From positions 1 through 33,696 of the forward strand of contig JACRDA010000209.1 of assembly GCA_016212965.1 (NCBI GenBank): DNA of 33,696 nucleotides, in the 5' to 3' direction. Of the stretch, positions 1 to 7,663 are shown one piece after another. The stretch is from Myxococcales bacterium. Its GTDB lineage: Bacteria; Myxococcota_A; Polyangia; Polyangiales; Polyangiaceae. The notes under the pieces were generated by a model. It ran no database searches, was not told the DNA's origin, and was given only the letters and a program-made list of their open reading frames with translations. Positions within the stretch are counted from its first letter, which is position 1. Every line of letters begins with the position of its first letter. Made by a program: the position numbers and the translations under genes.

Positions 1-1
1 C

Positions 2-628
2 GAGGACACCGGCGGCCCCTGGGTGACCGGCGTCGCGCTCGCGGCGGCGCTCGAGGCGTTCGTGCCGCCAGCCACGCTCGAGCCCCTCGCCCTCGTGCCC
101 GCGGCCGTGCTCGCCGCGGTGGTGAGCTTCGCCCTCGCCCCGCGCCCGTCGGCGCTCGTCCCGCTGCTGGCGGTGCTCGTGCACAAGGGTCTGCCCCTCG
201 AGGCCGCGTGCGCGGCGCTCGCCTGCGCCCCGGCCGGGGCACGCCTCGCGGCCGGCGTCGCGTGGCGCTCACGCCGGTGGAAGCTCGCCGCGGGACTCGC
301 GGGTGCGGCGGCACTCGCCGGCGTCGGCGGCGGACTGCTCGCGCTCGGTTTGCGCGCCCGTGCGGGACCGCAGGATTGGCACGCGCTCCTCGCGCGCGTA
401 CCCGACGGGCTCGGCCTCGCGACGACCGTCGCGTTCGGCGCGTGCCTCGCCGCGAGCCTCGTGTGGCGCGGCCCCCGCCCCTGGGTGGGGCAGGAGCCGC
501 ACGTACACCCCGCACGCGCCGCGAGCAGCGCCGACACCCTGGGCGGCGGCGCGACGCACGACCACGATCACGATCACGATCATGCTCCCACGCTCCGCAG
601 CACTCGCTCCCAGGGCGCAGACGGATAG
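2..628 (+). CDS. COG0701-like permease, C-terminal part, His-rich tail (5' partial)
   Basis: The frame is open to the left edge, so the true start lies outside the window; a GTG at 23 is only an internal candidate. About 208 residues are visible. They contain roughly four hydrophobic segments, including LEPLALVPAAVLAAVVSFAL and a Gly/Ala-rich one in the middle. The arrangement of a membrane segment, then a KGLPLEAA-type turn, then another membrane segment resembles the second half of COG0701/ArsP-type permeases, but the match is by eye and modest. The protein ends in an alternating Asp-His run (THDHDHDHDHA), a common sign of divalent metal binding. It converges on a znu-type zinc transporter cluster, so a role in metal transport is plausible. 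Alternatives are any other multi-pass inner-membrane protein. I am sure that it is coding and membrane-bound, and less sure of the family. Confidence 0.5.
   Translation, partial: EDTGGPWVTGVALAAALEAFVPPATLEPLALVPAAVLAAVVSFALAPRPSALVPLLAVLVHKGLPLEAACAALACAPAGARLAAGVAWRSRRWKLAAGLAGAAALAGVGGGLLALGLRARAGPQDWHALLARVPDGLGLATTVAFGACLAASLVWRGPRPWVGQEPHVHPARAASSADTLGGGATHDHDHDHDHAPTLRSTRSQGADG
560..583 (+). repeat. Hexanucleotide repeat coding Asp-His dipeptides
   Basis: Four GAC/GAT-CAC/CAT units in tandem encode (Asp-His)4 near the C-terminus of the permease. Such short coding repeats can gain or lose units by slippage, which would change the number of metal-binding histidines. Confidence 0.7.
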
Positions 629-908
629 GCCGCGCATCCTGACGTAACGGGACCAGCTTCCCCGACGGGCCGTGCCGCCGCCTGGTGACGAGCGGACCGC
701 GGCCTCGATCGGGCAAGCCGCGCAGACGACACCGCCACCGCTCGGCGCCGAGCCCCGGCAGTCGGCCCCGAGCAGCGCCGACACGCCCGCCCCGCCCCCG
801 GCGAGTCTCGCCTCCCGCGGTGGCCGAGGCACGGCCCGTCGCACGCGCCAGGCGCGTCGGATGCGGGCTCAGCCCATGGGGCACCTGCGCCGCCCAGCAG
901 CAGGCGCC

Positions 909-1820
909 TCAGGCCCGGGCGTCTCCGCCTGGCGCGGCCTCGCGCCGCCGCTCGCGCGCGGCCCACGACGCGAGCCGGTAGAGCGAGCGGGCGACGAGCG
1001 CCGCCAACGCGAACCCGCACGCGAGCCCGGCCTGGGCCCCGCCTACCGGCAGGTCCCAGAAGAACGCGCACAGGTAGCCGAGCACGCCGGACAGGGCGCC
1101 GATGACGGCCGCCACCACGAAGGCGGCGCGCACCCCCGCGCCGAGGAGCAAGGCCGTGAGCGCCGGCATCGTCGAGAACGCGAAGACCGGCAGGGCCCCG
1201 AGCGCGCGCGCGCTCACTCCGACCATGATGCCGATCGCCAGGAGCACCGCGGACTGCAGCGCGGTGACGGGGAGTCGCTGTACGCGGGCGGCCACCGGGT
1301 CGAAGCTTGCGAACACGAGCCCGCGGTGGAGCGCGAGCTGCAGGAGCAGGACCGCCGCCCCGACGGCGAGCACGAGCGTCAGATCGAGCGGCCGCACGAG
1401 GACGGCCGTGCCGAAGAGGATCGACTCGATGTCGTGCGCCTCCTGGGTGATGCGGCTGCCGAGCACGACGGTGGCGGCGCCCGTGGCCGCGAACACCCAG
1501 CCGAGCACGCTCTCGCGGCTGACGCCGAGCTTCTTCGGGTCGAAAAGCAGGAGCAGCGTCGCGCCGAGCGCGGCGGCAGCGGCCCCGAACACGGGGTCGA
1601 AGGCGAGCCCGAGGTGGATCTCGGCGTAGAAGGCGGCCGCGACGCCGAGCGCGGCCGACTGCGTGACCGCGGCGCTCACGAACACCATGCGCCGCAAGAC
1701 GACGTACACGCTCAGCATGCCGAGGACGGCGCCCGCCGCGAAGGCACACAAGATGGGATCGCGGAACAGCTCCCACGCGACCACGAAGTCGTCCCAGGTC
1801 GGCGCCGCGGCGGGCGTCAT
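909..1820 (-). CDS. znuB: Zinc (metal) ABC transporter permease ZnuB
   Basis: This 303-residue inner-membrane permease belongs to the ABC-3 family (ZnuB/MntB/TroC) and forms the channel of a metal importer with the ATPase and binding protein encoded just upstream. The sequence has about eight hydrophobic segments. It shows the family landmarks VLRRMVFVSAAVTQSAALGV near residue 45 and an ITQEAHDIESILFG-like loop near residue 120. The length is a little above the usual 260-280, with an Arg-rich cytoplasmic tail. The ATG at 1820 overlaps the stop of the ATPase gene by four bases (ATGA), which fixes the start and suggests translational coupling. Zinc is the likely substrate by gene context, but manganese or iron cannot be excluded from the permease alone. 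Confidence 0.92.
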   Translation of the reverse strand: MTPAAAPTWDDFVVAWELFRDPILCAFAAGAVLGMLSVYVVLRRMVFVSAAVTQSAALGVAAAFYAEIHLGLAFDPVFGAAAAALGATLLLLFDPKKLGVSRESVLGWVFAATGAATVVLGSRITQEAHDIESILFGTAVLVRPLDLTLVLAVGAAVLLLQLALHRGLVFASFDPVAARVQRLPVTALQSAVLLAIGIMVGVSARALGALPVFAFSTMPALTALLLGAGVRAAFVVAAVIGALSGVLGYLCAFFWDLPVGGAQAGLACGFALAALVARSLYRLASWAARERRREAAPGGDARA

Positions 1821-2575
1821 GCGAGCTCTCCTCGCAGGCGCCGGTAGACTTCGCCGCCTGCCACCTCGGCGCTCGGGCCGTGCACCACGCGCCGTGCGGG
1901 GCGGTCGAACACGATGAGCTCGTCGCAATTCCGTTCGGCGAGCTCGAGCGCGTGGGTCACGAGCACGACCGCCATGCCTTCGCCGTGCGCCAGCCGCGCG
2001 AGCTCGGCCACGGCCTCGTGCTCGCCCTCGACGTCCATGGCCGCCGTCGGCTCGTCGAGGAGCGCGAGGTCGGCGCGCGTCGCGAGCATGCGGGCGAACA
2101 GGACGCGCTGTTGCTGGCCCTTCGACAGATCGCGAAAGCGCCGCCGGGCGAGACCTGCGACGCCGACCGCCTCGAGCGCGCCCGCGACCACGCGACGGTC
2201 CTCGGCCGAGGCCCACGGCCGGAGGAAGCTCGTGCCCGTGAGCCGTCCCTGCGCCACCACGTCGCGCGCGGAAAGGGGCAAGATGGCGTCGAGCCCCGCA
2301 GACTGCGGCACGTAGGCCATGCGCAACCCGGGCGCCGAGCGCTCGACGCGCCCCGCGACCGGGCGGAGCAGACCGAGCAGGGTCTTGAACCAGGTCGACT
2401 TCCCGCTGCCATTGCGGCCGAGCACGCCCACGAGCGTGCCGCGGCGCAGCTCGAGATCGAGCGGCGGCAAGAGGCCCTCGCCGCCGTAGCCGACGACGAG
2501 CCCGCGACAGCGCAGCAGCAGCTCACCCGACGGCGCCGCGCCGGCCTTCGCAGAGGTCGCCGCCGCGGCGCTCAT
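1817..2575 (-). CDS. znuC: Zinc (metal) ABC transporter ATPase ZnuC
   Basis: This 252-residue protein is the cytoplasmic ATPase that powers metal uptake with ZnuB and ZnuA. Walker A is GRNGSGKST at residues 53-61. The Q-loop glutamine is at 91 in AYVPQS, the signature is LSKGQQQR at about 150-157, and Walker B is LALLDEPT at 170-177. The switch histidine is in LVTHALE at 208. The AYVPQSAGLDAILPL stretch is typical of the ZnuC/MntB-type family. The ATG at 2575 overlaps the stop of the upstream lipoprotein gene by four bases. Its own stop overlaps the znuB start in the same way, so all three are probably translated together. The SKGQQQR form of the signature is a normal variant. Confidence 0.93.
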   Translation of the reverse strand: MSAAAATSAKAGAAPSGELLLRCRGLVVGYGGEGLLPPLDLELRRGTLVGVLGRNGSGKSTWFKTLLGLLRPVAGRVERSAPGLRMAYVPQSAGLDAILPLSARDVVAQGRLTGTSFLRPWASAEDRRVVAGALEAVGVAGLARRRFRDLSKGQQQRVLFARMLATRADLALLDEPTAAMDVEGEHEAVAELARLAHGEGMAVVLVTHALELAERNCDELIVFDRPARRVVHGPSAEVAGGEVYRRLRGELA

Positions 2576-3444
2576 TCGTCGCTCCACTCGACGGTGACGC
2601 CGTAGCTCCAGCGCTCGTCGAGGGCCGCGGCCAGGCTGGCCTGCGCGGCGCTCCTCGCGGGCTCGCCGTCGAGGCCGAGCAGTGCGCGGGCGTCGAGGCC
2701 GTCGAAGGCGGACGTCGCGGCGGCGAGACCGACGCCGAGCACGAGGCGTGGCGACGCGTCGCGATCGACCGTCGCGTCGATGAGGGCACCGTAGACGCCC
2801 GCGCCGGGCCGGGCGCCGCGCAGCGCGGCGAAGTCGAGGGCGAGCTCGAGCGCCGCCGGGCCCGGCCCGCCGATGCGCGAGGGGACTTGCGAGTCGCGCA
2901 CCTCCGCGGACAAGGTCAGCGTCGCGAGCTCGAGCCGCGCGAGCCCGAGGTACCCCGCCCCGAGCTCGCAGCGTGCCGCACCGCAGCCGAGCCGCACGCT
3001 CGCGCCGCCGAGCGCGGCGAGCGAAGCGGGCCCGAAGACGAGCACGTCGCGCGGGCTCGCCGCCGCGCCGCCGAGCTCCGCCGGCATGTCCTCGTAGGCG
3101 ACGACGCGGCCGTCCGTCGCTCGACACACGCCGAGCGAGCAGCTCTGGAAGCCCTCCGGCGGGGCCGCGGGGTCGAACACGCCCGCCGCATCCGCGCTCC
3201 ACGCCTCGAGCGCGAGCGACGCGACGCCGACTCGGAGCTCCGCGAGACGCAGCTCGAAGCCTCCGTCGAGCGCCTCGAAGCCGTCCCCGAGCGCGCGCTC
3301 GGGCAGCGGCGCGTACCCGGCCGTCGCGCTCGCCTCGACGCCGGCGAAGGGCTCGCCGGGACCGAAGGCGCAGCCGGACAGCGCGACCGCCGCGCCGAGG
3401 AGCGCCCCCGGGGCGCGCGCCGGGTGACCTCTGCGCAGCGTCAC
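2572..3444 (-). CDS. Unknown lipoprotein embedded in the znu cluster
   Basis: I do not recognise the family. The 290-residue product begins with a lipoprotein signal peptide (MTLRRG... then AVALSGC, lipid cysteine at 25). The mature part is rich in Ala, Gly and Leu with alternating hydrophobic patterns suggesting beta structure. It has two Cys-x4-Cys pairs, at 102/107 and 154/159, and almost no histidine after the signal. It therefore does not look like a His-rich zinc chaperone, although the cysteine pairs could form disulfides or a metal site. Both ends are locked into the operon: its ATG overlaps the znuA stop and its stop overlaps the znuC start, each by four bases. This implies a dedicated role beside the metal importer, perhaps linking the outer-membrane barrel to the binding protein. 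That role is inference only. Confidence 0.85.
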   Translation of the reverse strand: MTLRRGHPARAPGALLGAAVALSGCAFGPGEPFAGVEASATAGYAPLPERALGDGFEALDGGFELRLAELRVGVASLALEAWSADAAGVFDPAAPPEGFQSCSLGVCRATDGRVVAYEDMPAELGGAAASPRDVLVFGPASLAALGGASVRLGCGAARCELGAGYLGLARLELATLTLSAEVRDSQVPSRIGGPGPAALELALDFAALRGARPGAGVYGALIDATVDRDASPRLVLGVGLAAATSAFDGLDARALLGLDGEPARSAAQASLAAALDERWSYGVTVEWSDE

Positions 3445-4349
3445 GGCCGGATGCTCTCGAGCTTCTGCGTCAACGCCTCGAGGTACGCGAAGTAGCTCTG
3501 CCCGCCCTCGAAGTCCGCGCCCGACGGCAGGACCACGAGCGCGGCGCCGCTCTTCTCGGCCACGAGCGCCGAGCTCTCTTCGGGGTAGTAGCTCTCCTGC
3601 AGGATGGCGCGCACGTTGCGTTTGCGCGCCGTCGCGAGCAGCCTCGCCACGTGGGCGGGCGTCGGGGGGATGCCCGGCTTCGGCTCCACGTAGTCGACGA
3701 GCTCGACGCCGAGCCAGTCGGCGAGGTAGGGCCAGCTCTTGTGGTAGCCGATGACCGGCACGCCGCGCAGCCGCGCGAGCCGCCCCTCGACCGCCGCGCG
3801 CGCCTCGCCGAGGCGGCTCTGGAACTTCTCGAGCCGCGCCTGGAAGAACGCCGCCTCGGCGGGGTCGAGCTCGCCGAGCCGCCTGGCGATGCCCTCGGCG
3901 ACGGCGCCGACCGCGCGCGGATCGAAGAGGTAGTGCGGATTGCCGTCCGGGTGCACGTCGCCCTGGCTGCGGTCGGCGTTCTGCGACACGTCGAGGACGC
4001 GCACGCGCCCGGAGCAGTCGAGGTGGCCGTGGGCGCCGGCCTGGATGCCCGCGTTGCGCGCCCCGGTGAGCAGCGCCGGCAGCCAGCCGCTCTCGAGGCC
4101 CTGCCCCACGACGAGCAGGAGATCGGCCTGGGAGAGCTCGAGCGCGAGGCTCGGCTTCGCGTCGACGAAGTGCGGATCCTGCGTCGGCAGGCTCAGCGAG
4201 ACGACCTTGATCTTGGACCCGCCGATGGCCTTCGCCAGCGAGGCGAGCGTGGGCACGGTGGTGACGACCTTGACCTCGGCGCGGGCGAGCGCGGGCGCGA
4301 GGAGCGCGGCGAGCGCGACCGTGAGGGCGACGAACAGCTTCTGGATCAT
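3441..4349 (-). CDS. znuA: Zinc (metal) ABC transporter substrate-binding protein ZnuA
   Basis: This 302-residue periplasmic binding protein is of the cluster A-I type that captures zinc or manganese for ZnuBC. A clear signal peptide ends near ARA-EV (residue 24). Likely metal ligands follow the family pattern: His60 in TQDPHF, His139 in GNPHYLFDP, His203 in IGYHKSW, and an acidic residue near Glu252 in ILQESYYPE. The long His-rich loop of enterobacterial ZnuA is missing. The corresponding stretch, residues 105-139, has only scattered His and a single Cys (AHGHLDCSG). The ATG at 4349 is chosen because it starts the signal peptide and has GAGG seven bases upstream; a longer frame upstream lacks these. 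The gene lies 49 bases after the beta-barrel gene and is coupled to the lipoprotein gene that follows. Confidence 0.93.
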   Translation of the reverse strand: MIQKLFVALTVALAALLAPALARAEVKVVTTVPTLASLAKAIGGSKIKVVSLSLPTQDPHFVDAKPSLALELSQADLLLVVGQGLESGWLPALLTGARNAGIQAGAHGHLDCSGRVRVLDVSQNADRSQGDVHPDGNPHYLFDPRAVGAVAEGIARRLGELDPAEAAFFQARLEKFQSRLGEARAAVEGRLARLRGVPVIGYHKSWPYLADWLGVELVDYVEPKPGIPPTPAHVARLLATARKRNVRAILQESYYPEESSALVAEKSGAALVVLPSGADFEGGQSYFAYLEALTQKLESIRP

Positions 4350-4398
4350 GGGAACCTCGGACGGTGTGGGCGGGGCGGCCCCGCGGGGGACGAGCGAG

Positions 4399-5793
4399 CT
4401 AGAAGGCATGGGCGCCGTGACTCCCGGTCACGGTCTCGAGCTGGAGAAAGCCGGCCCACGTGGGCCGCTCGAGCCAGCGCGGCACGTCGGCGGAGCCCTG
4501 GAGGCGGATGCGCGAGAACTCCGTGGGCCAGAACGTGAGGGCCGCACTGGCGCGGTGGCGGTCGGCGGCGTGGCTGGGGTCGAGCGGATCGACGACGCGC
4601 GCGCCCGAGCGGTTCTGGGTCGCGGTCGCGTACTCGTAGCGCAGAGCCGCACCCCAGCGCTGCTCGAAGCGGTAGAAGAGCTGCGCGTAGCCGCCGACGT
4701 CCACGAGCACGTCGTCGGGCACCTGCCGCCGCCGCAACATCCACTCGCTCTGGAGCGAGACGACCGTGAAGCTCTGGCGCGTGATCGGGCGGTATTTCAG
4801 ATAGAGGTCGGTGCCGAAGACGTCGGTGCGGCTGTGGCGCCCCGAGGGGTTCGGGCCGTTCGCGGCCGACACGCCGAAGAGCAGCGACCAGTCGTGCGAC
4901 AAGTCGAAGAACTGCTTGACCGCGAGCAGGTTCTCGAAGTCGATGGGCGAGCGCACGCCGAGATCCTCGGCGCCGTAGAAGCTCCGCGCGGTGCCCTCGC
5001 CCGCCGCCTCGGTCGTCGAGCCGAGGATCTCCACGTACCAGGGCAGAGGCAAGAGCACCGACAGCTCCGCTCCGAGGCCCCGATTGCCGTCGCTGCCCCA
5101 CACCTTGCTCCAGAAGAAGGGCTGGTCGGCGAAGTCCCAGCCGTGCGGGTGGGTCGCGTTGATGCGACCGAAGCGGGTGAGCAGCTGGCCCGCCCGCAGC
5201 TGGAGCTTCGCCGGCAGATCCAGCGTCGTCGCGTAGGCCTCCTCGACCTCCACGCCCTCGAGCGTGAAGACGAGGTTCGCGTCGAACCGGAAGTACGGGT
5301 CCACCGATTTCCCGAGCGACAGCTCGACCTGCTGCAGGTTGAAGCCGCTCGAGCTGGGGTCGTGGCCGCCGGCCTGCAGGGGCTCCTCGGTCGAGAACGC
5401 GGCGAGCGCGGCGCCGAGCACGACGGAGATGTCGGGCAGGAAGGCGGCTGCTCCCGCCGGCACCGGCACGGGCAGAGGGGCCTTGCCGCTGCCCGAGTCC
5501 CCGAGCCCGCCGCCGCGCCCGGCGTCGCGGAGGGTCCCTGCGTCGGCCCCGGTGGCGCGCTCGATCTCGGCGAGCTCCTCCGGCGTGAGCTCGCCCTCGC
5601 CGGCTCCCTGCTTCGGCGGCGAGGTGGTGCTCGCCGCACCCGGCGTGGTCGGCACGGCCGGTGGCACGGGTCCGCCCGCAGCGTCTGGGTCGAAGGGATC
5701 GACGGGCTGCGCGTGAGCCCGCGCGACCGCCAGCGCGGTCGTGAGCCCCGCGATGCAGCCGAGCGCCGAGCAACTGATTCCCTTGTGTCGCAC
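4399..5793 (-). CDS. Outer-membrane beta-barrel protein of the zinc locus
   Basis: This 464-residue protein has a signal peptide ending near AHA-QP (residue 28). A low-complexity Pro/Gly/Ala linker follows to about residue 110 and contains the acidic patch ELTPEELAEIERATG. After it comes a long region of alternating polar and aromatic residues ending in Phe, as outer-membrane barrels do (final residues GAHAF). It resembles the porin-like proteins found beside zinc-uptake genes in Proteobacteria and Myxococcota, and no TonB plug domain is visible. A likely role is passage of zinc or a zinc complex across the outer membrane for ZnuA. The start is the GTG at 5793, which has GAGGATCGAC just before it and gives a proper signal peptide; an ATG at 5829 would add 12 unlikely residues. 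It is probably co-transcribed with znuA. Confidence 0.82.
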   Translation of the reverse strand: MRHKGISCSALGCIAGLTTALAVARAHAQPVDPFDPDAAGGPVPPAVPTTPGAASTTSPPKQGAGEGELTPEELAEIERATGADAGTLRDAGRGGGLGDSGSGKAPLPVPVPAGAAAFLPDISVVLGAALAAFSTEEPLQAGGHDPSSSGFNLQQVELSLGKSVDPYFRFDANLVFTLEGVEVEEAYATTLDLPAKLQLRAGQLLTRFGRINATHPHGWDFADQPFFWSKVWGSDGNRGLGAELSVLLPLPWYVEILGSTTEAAGEGTARSFYGAEDLGVRSPIDFENLLAVKQFFDLSHDWSLLFGVSAANGPNPSGRHSRTDVFGTDLYLKYRPITRQSFTVVSLQSEWMLRRRQVPDDVLVDVGGYAQLFYRFEQRWGAALRYEYATATQNRSGARVVDPLDPSHAADRHRASAALTFWPTEFSRIRLQGSADVPRWLERPTWAGFLQLETVTGSHGAHAF

Positions 5794-5978
5794 GTCGATC
5801 CTCGATGCCGATCGTCCGAGCCCCGGCACGCGCTGACGCGCGCCCGGCGGCTCGCTACCCTTCGAACCTCTCGCGGCCCCGTCTGCCGCGCGTGCGCGGT
5901 GAGGGGACGCGTGCGCCTCGCGGCGCGAGTCGGGACCCGGCCTGCGTCGCGTTGGCGGCGGCCGGCGTCCTTATTGGG

Positions 5979-5998
5979 GCGCGCGCACCTGCGCGCGC
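5979..5998 (-). terminator. GC hairpin between the His-rich gene and the barrel gene
   Basis: A perfect 8-base GC/CG stem closes a 4-base loop about 60 bases after the stop of the 6060-6497 gene and 185 bases before the barrel gene start. No T-run follows, so it is at best a weak or Rho-type terminator or an mRNA stability element. A second inverted repeat, CCGCGC-GT-GCGCGG, lies at 5886-5899. I could not recognise a classical Zur box in the 266-base spacer at 5794-6059. Confidence 0.35.
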
Positions 5999-6059
5999 GG
6001 CTTCTCGCCGGCGTCGCAGGGCCTGAGGCGCCGGGGCGAGTCGCGGCGAGCGCGGACGA

Positions 6060-6497
6060 CTAGACCGGTGGCGAGGTCTTTGGTGCGAGCGAGAACAGCG
6101 GGCGACCGGGGAGCGCCAACGGCACGTGCGGCGGCAGCGGCAGGAGGAACCCGTCGAGCAGCACCGGCTCGCTCGCGCACCGCACTTCGGGCGCGACCTG
6201 CTGCATGGCGAGCGCGTCGCAGTGCTCGTGCTCGTCACCGTGAGCGGCCCCGACGCCCGCGGCCGACGCCCCGCCCTTCGCCCGAGGCGTCGCGGCGGCG
6301 GAGACGTCCGCGCCCGGCACGGCGTGGCCCGCGTGGACCATGAGCCCGTGCTCGGCGCAGACGCCGTGGCGCCCGAGCACCATGTGCGCCCCGAGCGCGA
6401 TCTGGGCGACGCACAAGAGCGCGGTCACGCCGGCGAGCACGAGCGCGCGCGTGTGCGCGCGTCGCCTGCTCAGCTCCGGTCGCCCTGCTCGACGCAT
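6060..6497 (-). CDS. Small His/Cys-rich membrane-anchored protein
   Basis: The family is not recognised. The 145-residue product has a basic N-terminus and one strong membrane segment or uncleaved signal (about residues 18-38). A periplasmic part follows with histidines at 38, 44, 50, 55, 58, 86, 90 and 92 and cysteines at 47, 93 and 107. The clusters HGVCAEHGLMVHAGH and HGDEHEHC look like metal-binding sites. It lies directly upstream of the barrel-znu series on the same strand, so it may be a zinc-binding accessory protein. The C-terminal third is Pro/Leu-rich. The ATG at 6497 is preferred because the membrane segment follows it closely and GGGA sits upstream; the frame remains open further upstream, to about 6557. 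Function is inferred only from composition and position. Confidence 0.7.
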   Translation of the reverse strand: MRRAGRPELSRRRAHTRALVLAGVTALLCVAQIALGAHMVLGRHGVCAEHGLMVHAGHAVPGADVSAAATPRAKGGASAAGVGAAHGDEHEHCDALAMQQVAPEVRCASEPVLLDGFLLPLPPHVPLALPGRPLFSLAPKTSPPV

Positions 6498-6503
6498 CGA
6501 ATC

Positions 6504-6536
6504 CCGATCGCAGTTACCACACAGCGGGGCGATCGG
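6504..6536 (-). promoter_or_regulatory. Inverted repeat upstream of the His-rich/zinc genes
   Basis: CCGATCGC (6504-6511) and GCGATCGG (6529-6536) form a perfect 8-base inverted repeat with a 17-base, relatively AT-rich spacer, ending seven bases before the ATG at 6497. The position fits an operator or a 5' leader hairpin for the zinc genes. Each arm contains the self-complementary CGATCG, so chance occurrence in GC-rich DNA is possible. Confidence 0.35.
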
Positions 6537-6618
6537 CAACGCCGGCCCGCGGCGCAAAGCTGCCGTCGGGCCTGCCTCGCCCTCGACGGCGGCCCTCGGC
6601 TGCCCTCGCGCGCGACGC

Positions 6619-7047
6619 CTACTGGGCCGGGGCGCCGGGGATGCAGGCGCCCGCCACGCAGCCGTTGCCCGGCTGGCAGTCGGCCGCGCTGCCGCACGGC
6701 ATGGCGCACTTCTGCATCTGCAGGTTGCACCGGTGCGTCAAGCAGCCAGCGTCCGCCTGGCAAGGCGGCGCGAGCGGGTTGCCGCCGGTCGCCGGGGGCG
6801 CCTGCTGCGGGTAGCCCTGCTGCGGGTAGCCCTGCTGCGGGTAGCCCTGCTGCGGGTAGCCCTGCTGCGGGTAGCCCTGCTGCGGGTAGCCCTGCTGCGG
6901 CTGCGGATTGCCGTAGATCGGGTTGCCGCTGGGATCGTAGCCCACGACGACCTGACCGGGCTGCGGAGCCTGGGCGGGATCCTTGCGGCACGCCGCGAGC
7001 ACTCCGAGGGACAGCAACACCACCGCCGAGACGCTCTTCCAGCCCAT
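6619..7047 (-). CDS. Lipoprotein with GYPQQ pentapeptide repeats and Cys-rich tail
   Basis: This 142-residue protein has a lipoprotein signal (SLGVLAAC, lipid cysteine at 20). A short linker contains [11 protein letters not shown]. Six tandem GYPQQ units follow, then an eight-cysteine C-terminal domain with C-x(3-6)-C spacing. That domain resembles the small disulfide-rich modules common in myxobacterial surface lipoproteins. The repeat region is probably a flexible stalk that holds the cysteine domain away from the membrane. The ATG at 7047 is chosen because GGAG lies seven bases upstream; the GTG at 7053 would sit too close to it. Function is unknown. It is on the same strand as its neighbours, with about 100-base gaps on both sides, so operon membership is uncertain. 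Confidence 0.85.
   Translation of the reverse strand: MGWKSVSAVVLLSLGVLAACRKDPAQAPQPGQVVVGYDPSGNPIYGNPQPQQGYPQQGYPQQGYPQQGYPQQGYPQQGYPQQAPPATGGNPLAPPCQADAGCLTHRCNLQMQKCAMPCGSAADCQPGNGCVAGACIPGAPAQ
6802..6900 (-). repeat. 15-base in-frame tandem repeat (GYPQQ coding)
   Basis: Six nearly identical 15-base units, plus a partial unit, run at 6802-6900 inside the lipoprotein gene and encode GYPQQ. The copies are identical at the base level, which points to recent or ongoing slippage. The number of copies may differ between strains without breaking the frame. Confidence 0.9.
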
Positions 7048-7145
7048 GTTCACACTCCGGGCGGAAGCTTAGCGCGAAGCGCCACCCCGCGGTCCGAAAA
7101 CGCCCCGCACGGCGCCCCGAGCAGGTGTGCGCCGCAAGCGCCCGC

Positions 7146-7562
7146 TCACCAGGGCGTCTGCTTCTGCGCGGCGCGCACGAGCTCGATCGCGCGCCGGCCC
7201 ACGTACTCCTCGACGTCCTTCGGCGCGATGTGCTTGTCCTTCGCGAAGTCGAACTCGCGCGGACGGGCCTCGTTGAAGAGCACCCTCACCACCGCCGTCG
7301 CGCGGTCGAGCTCGATCGCGAGGCGCTGGTCGCTCAGCGTGAGACAGAGGCCACCACCCCCGTCCGCGAGCGCCGCGGGCTGCCCCTTGTCCTGCAACTT
7401 GCTGCTCGCGAAGCGCAGGGCGTCCTGCGCCTGCTCGACGGCCACGTCCGCCACGCGCAGCGCCTCCTCGACGCGCTTGCGCTGGCGCTCCTTCTCTTCT
7501 GCGTCTCGTTCCGCCCGGCTCTTGCAGGCCTCGCCCAGCTCTTCTCGCCACGTCGTCGACAC
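7146..7562 (-). CDS. Small coiled-coil hypothetical protein
   Basis: The family is not recognised. The 138-residue product has no signal peptide. Residues 12-58 are heavily charged with heptad-like spacing (RAERDAEEKERQRKRVEEAL), predicting a coiled coil. A compact alpha/beta-looking region follows (LCLTLSDQRLAIELDRATAV) and the end is polar. It is probably cytoplasmic. The GTG at 7562 is chosen because GAGGGAG lies nine bases upstream; the open frame continues to 7664 but that extension is Arg-rich, shadow-like sequence. It lies 154 bases downstream of the HEAT-repeat gene, with an AT-rich direct repeat and a hairpin in between, so it may have its own promoter. Confidence 0.65.
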   Translation of the reverse strand: MSTTWREELGEACKSRAERDAEEKERQRKRVEEALRVADVAVEQAQDALRFASSKLQDKGQPAALADGGGGLCLTLSDQRLAIELDRATAVVRVLFNEARPREFDFAKDKHIAPKDVEEYVGRRAIELVRAAQKQTPW

Positions 7563-7640
7563 GGTCGTGTTCTCCCTCGGCGTCCAGGCTCGATGGCGCC
7601 GGACTTGTCTGCCGCGGCGCCCGCTGGAGGCGGGCGCGCC

Positions 7641-7662
7641 GCGATGGCGCAGCCGCCATCGC
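7641..7662 (-). terminator. Perfect 9-base-pair hairpin
   Basis: GCGATGGCG and CGCCATCGC pair perfectly around the loop CAGC, about 55 bases after the HEAT-gene stop and 79 bases before the next start. No T-run follows on the minus strand. It could be a terminator for the HEAT gene or a structure in the leader of the small coiled-coil gene. Confidence 0.45.
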
Positions 7663-7663
7663 A

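Noticed and set aside
629-908. Small genes between the permease and znuB
   Set aside because: The 280-base convergent gap holds only Arg/Pro/Ala-rich frames with no ribosome site or signal. Nothing supportable was seen.
5794-6059. Zur/Fur-type operator before the barrel gene
   Set aside because: I found only GC-only inverted repeats and no recognisable Zur box, so no operator is annotated here.
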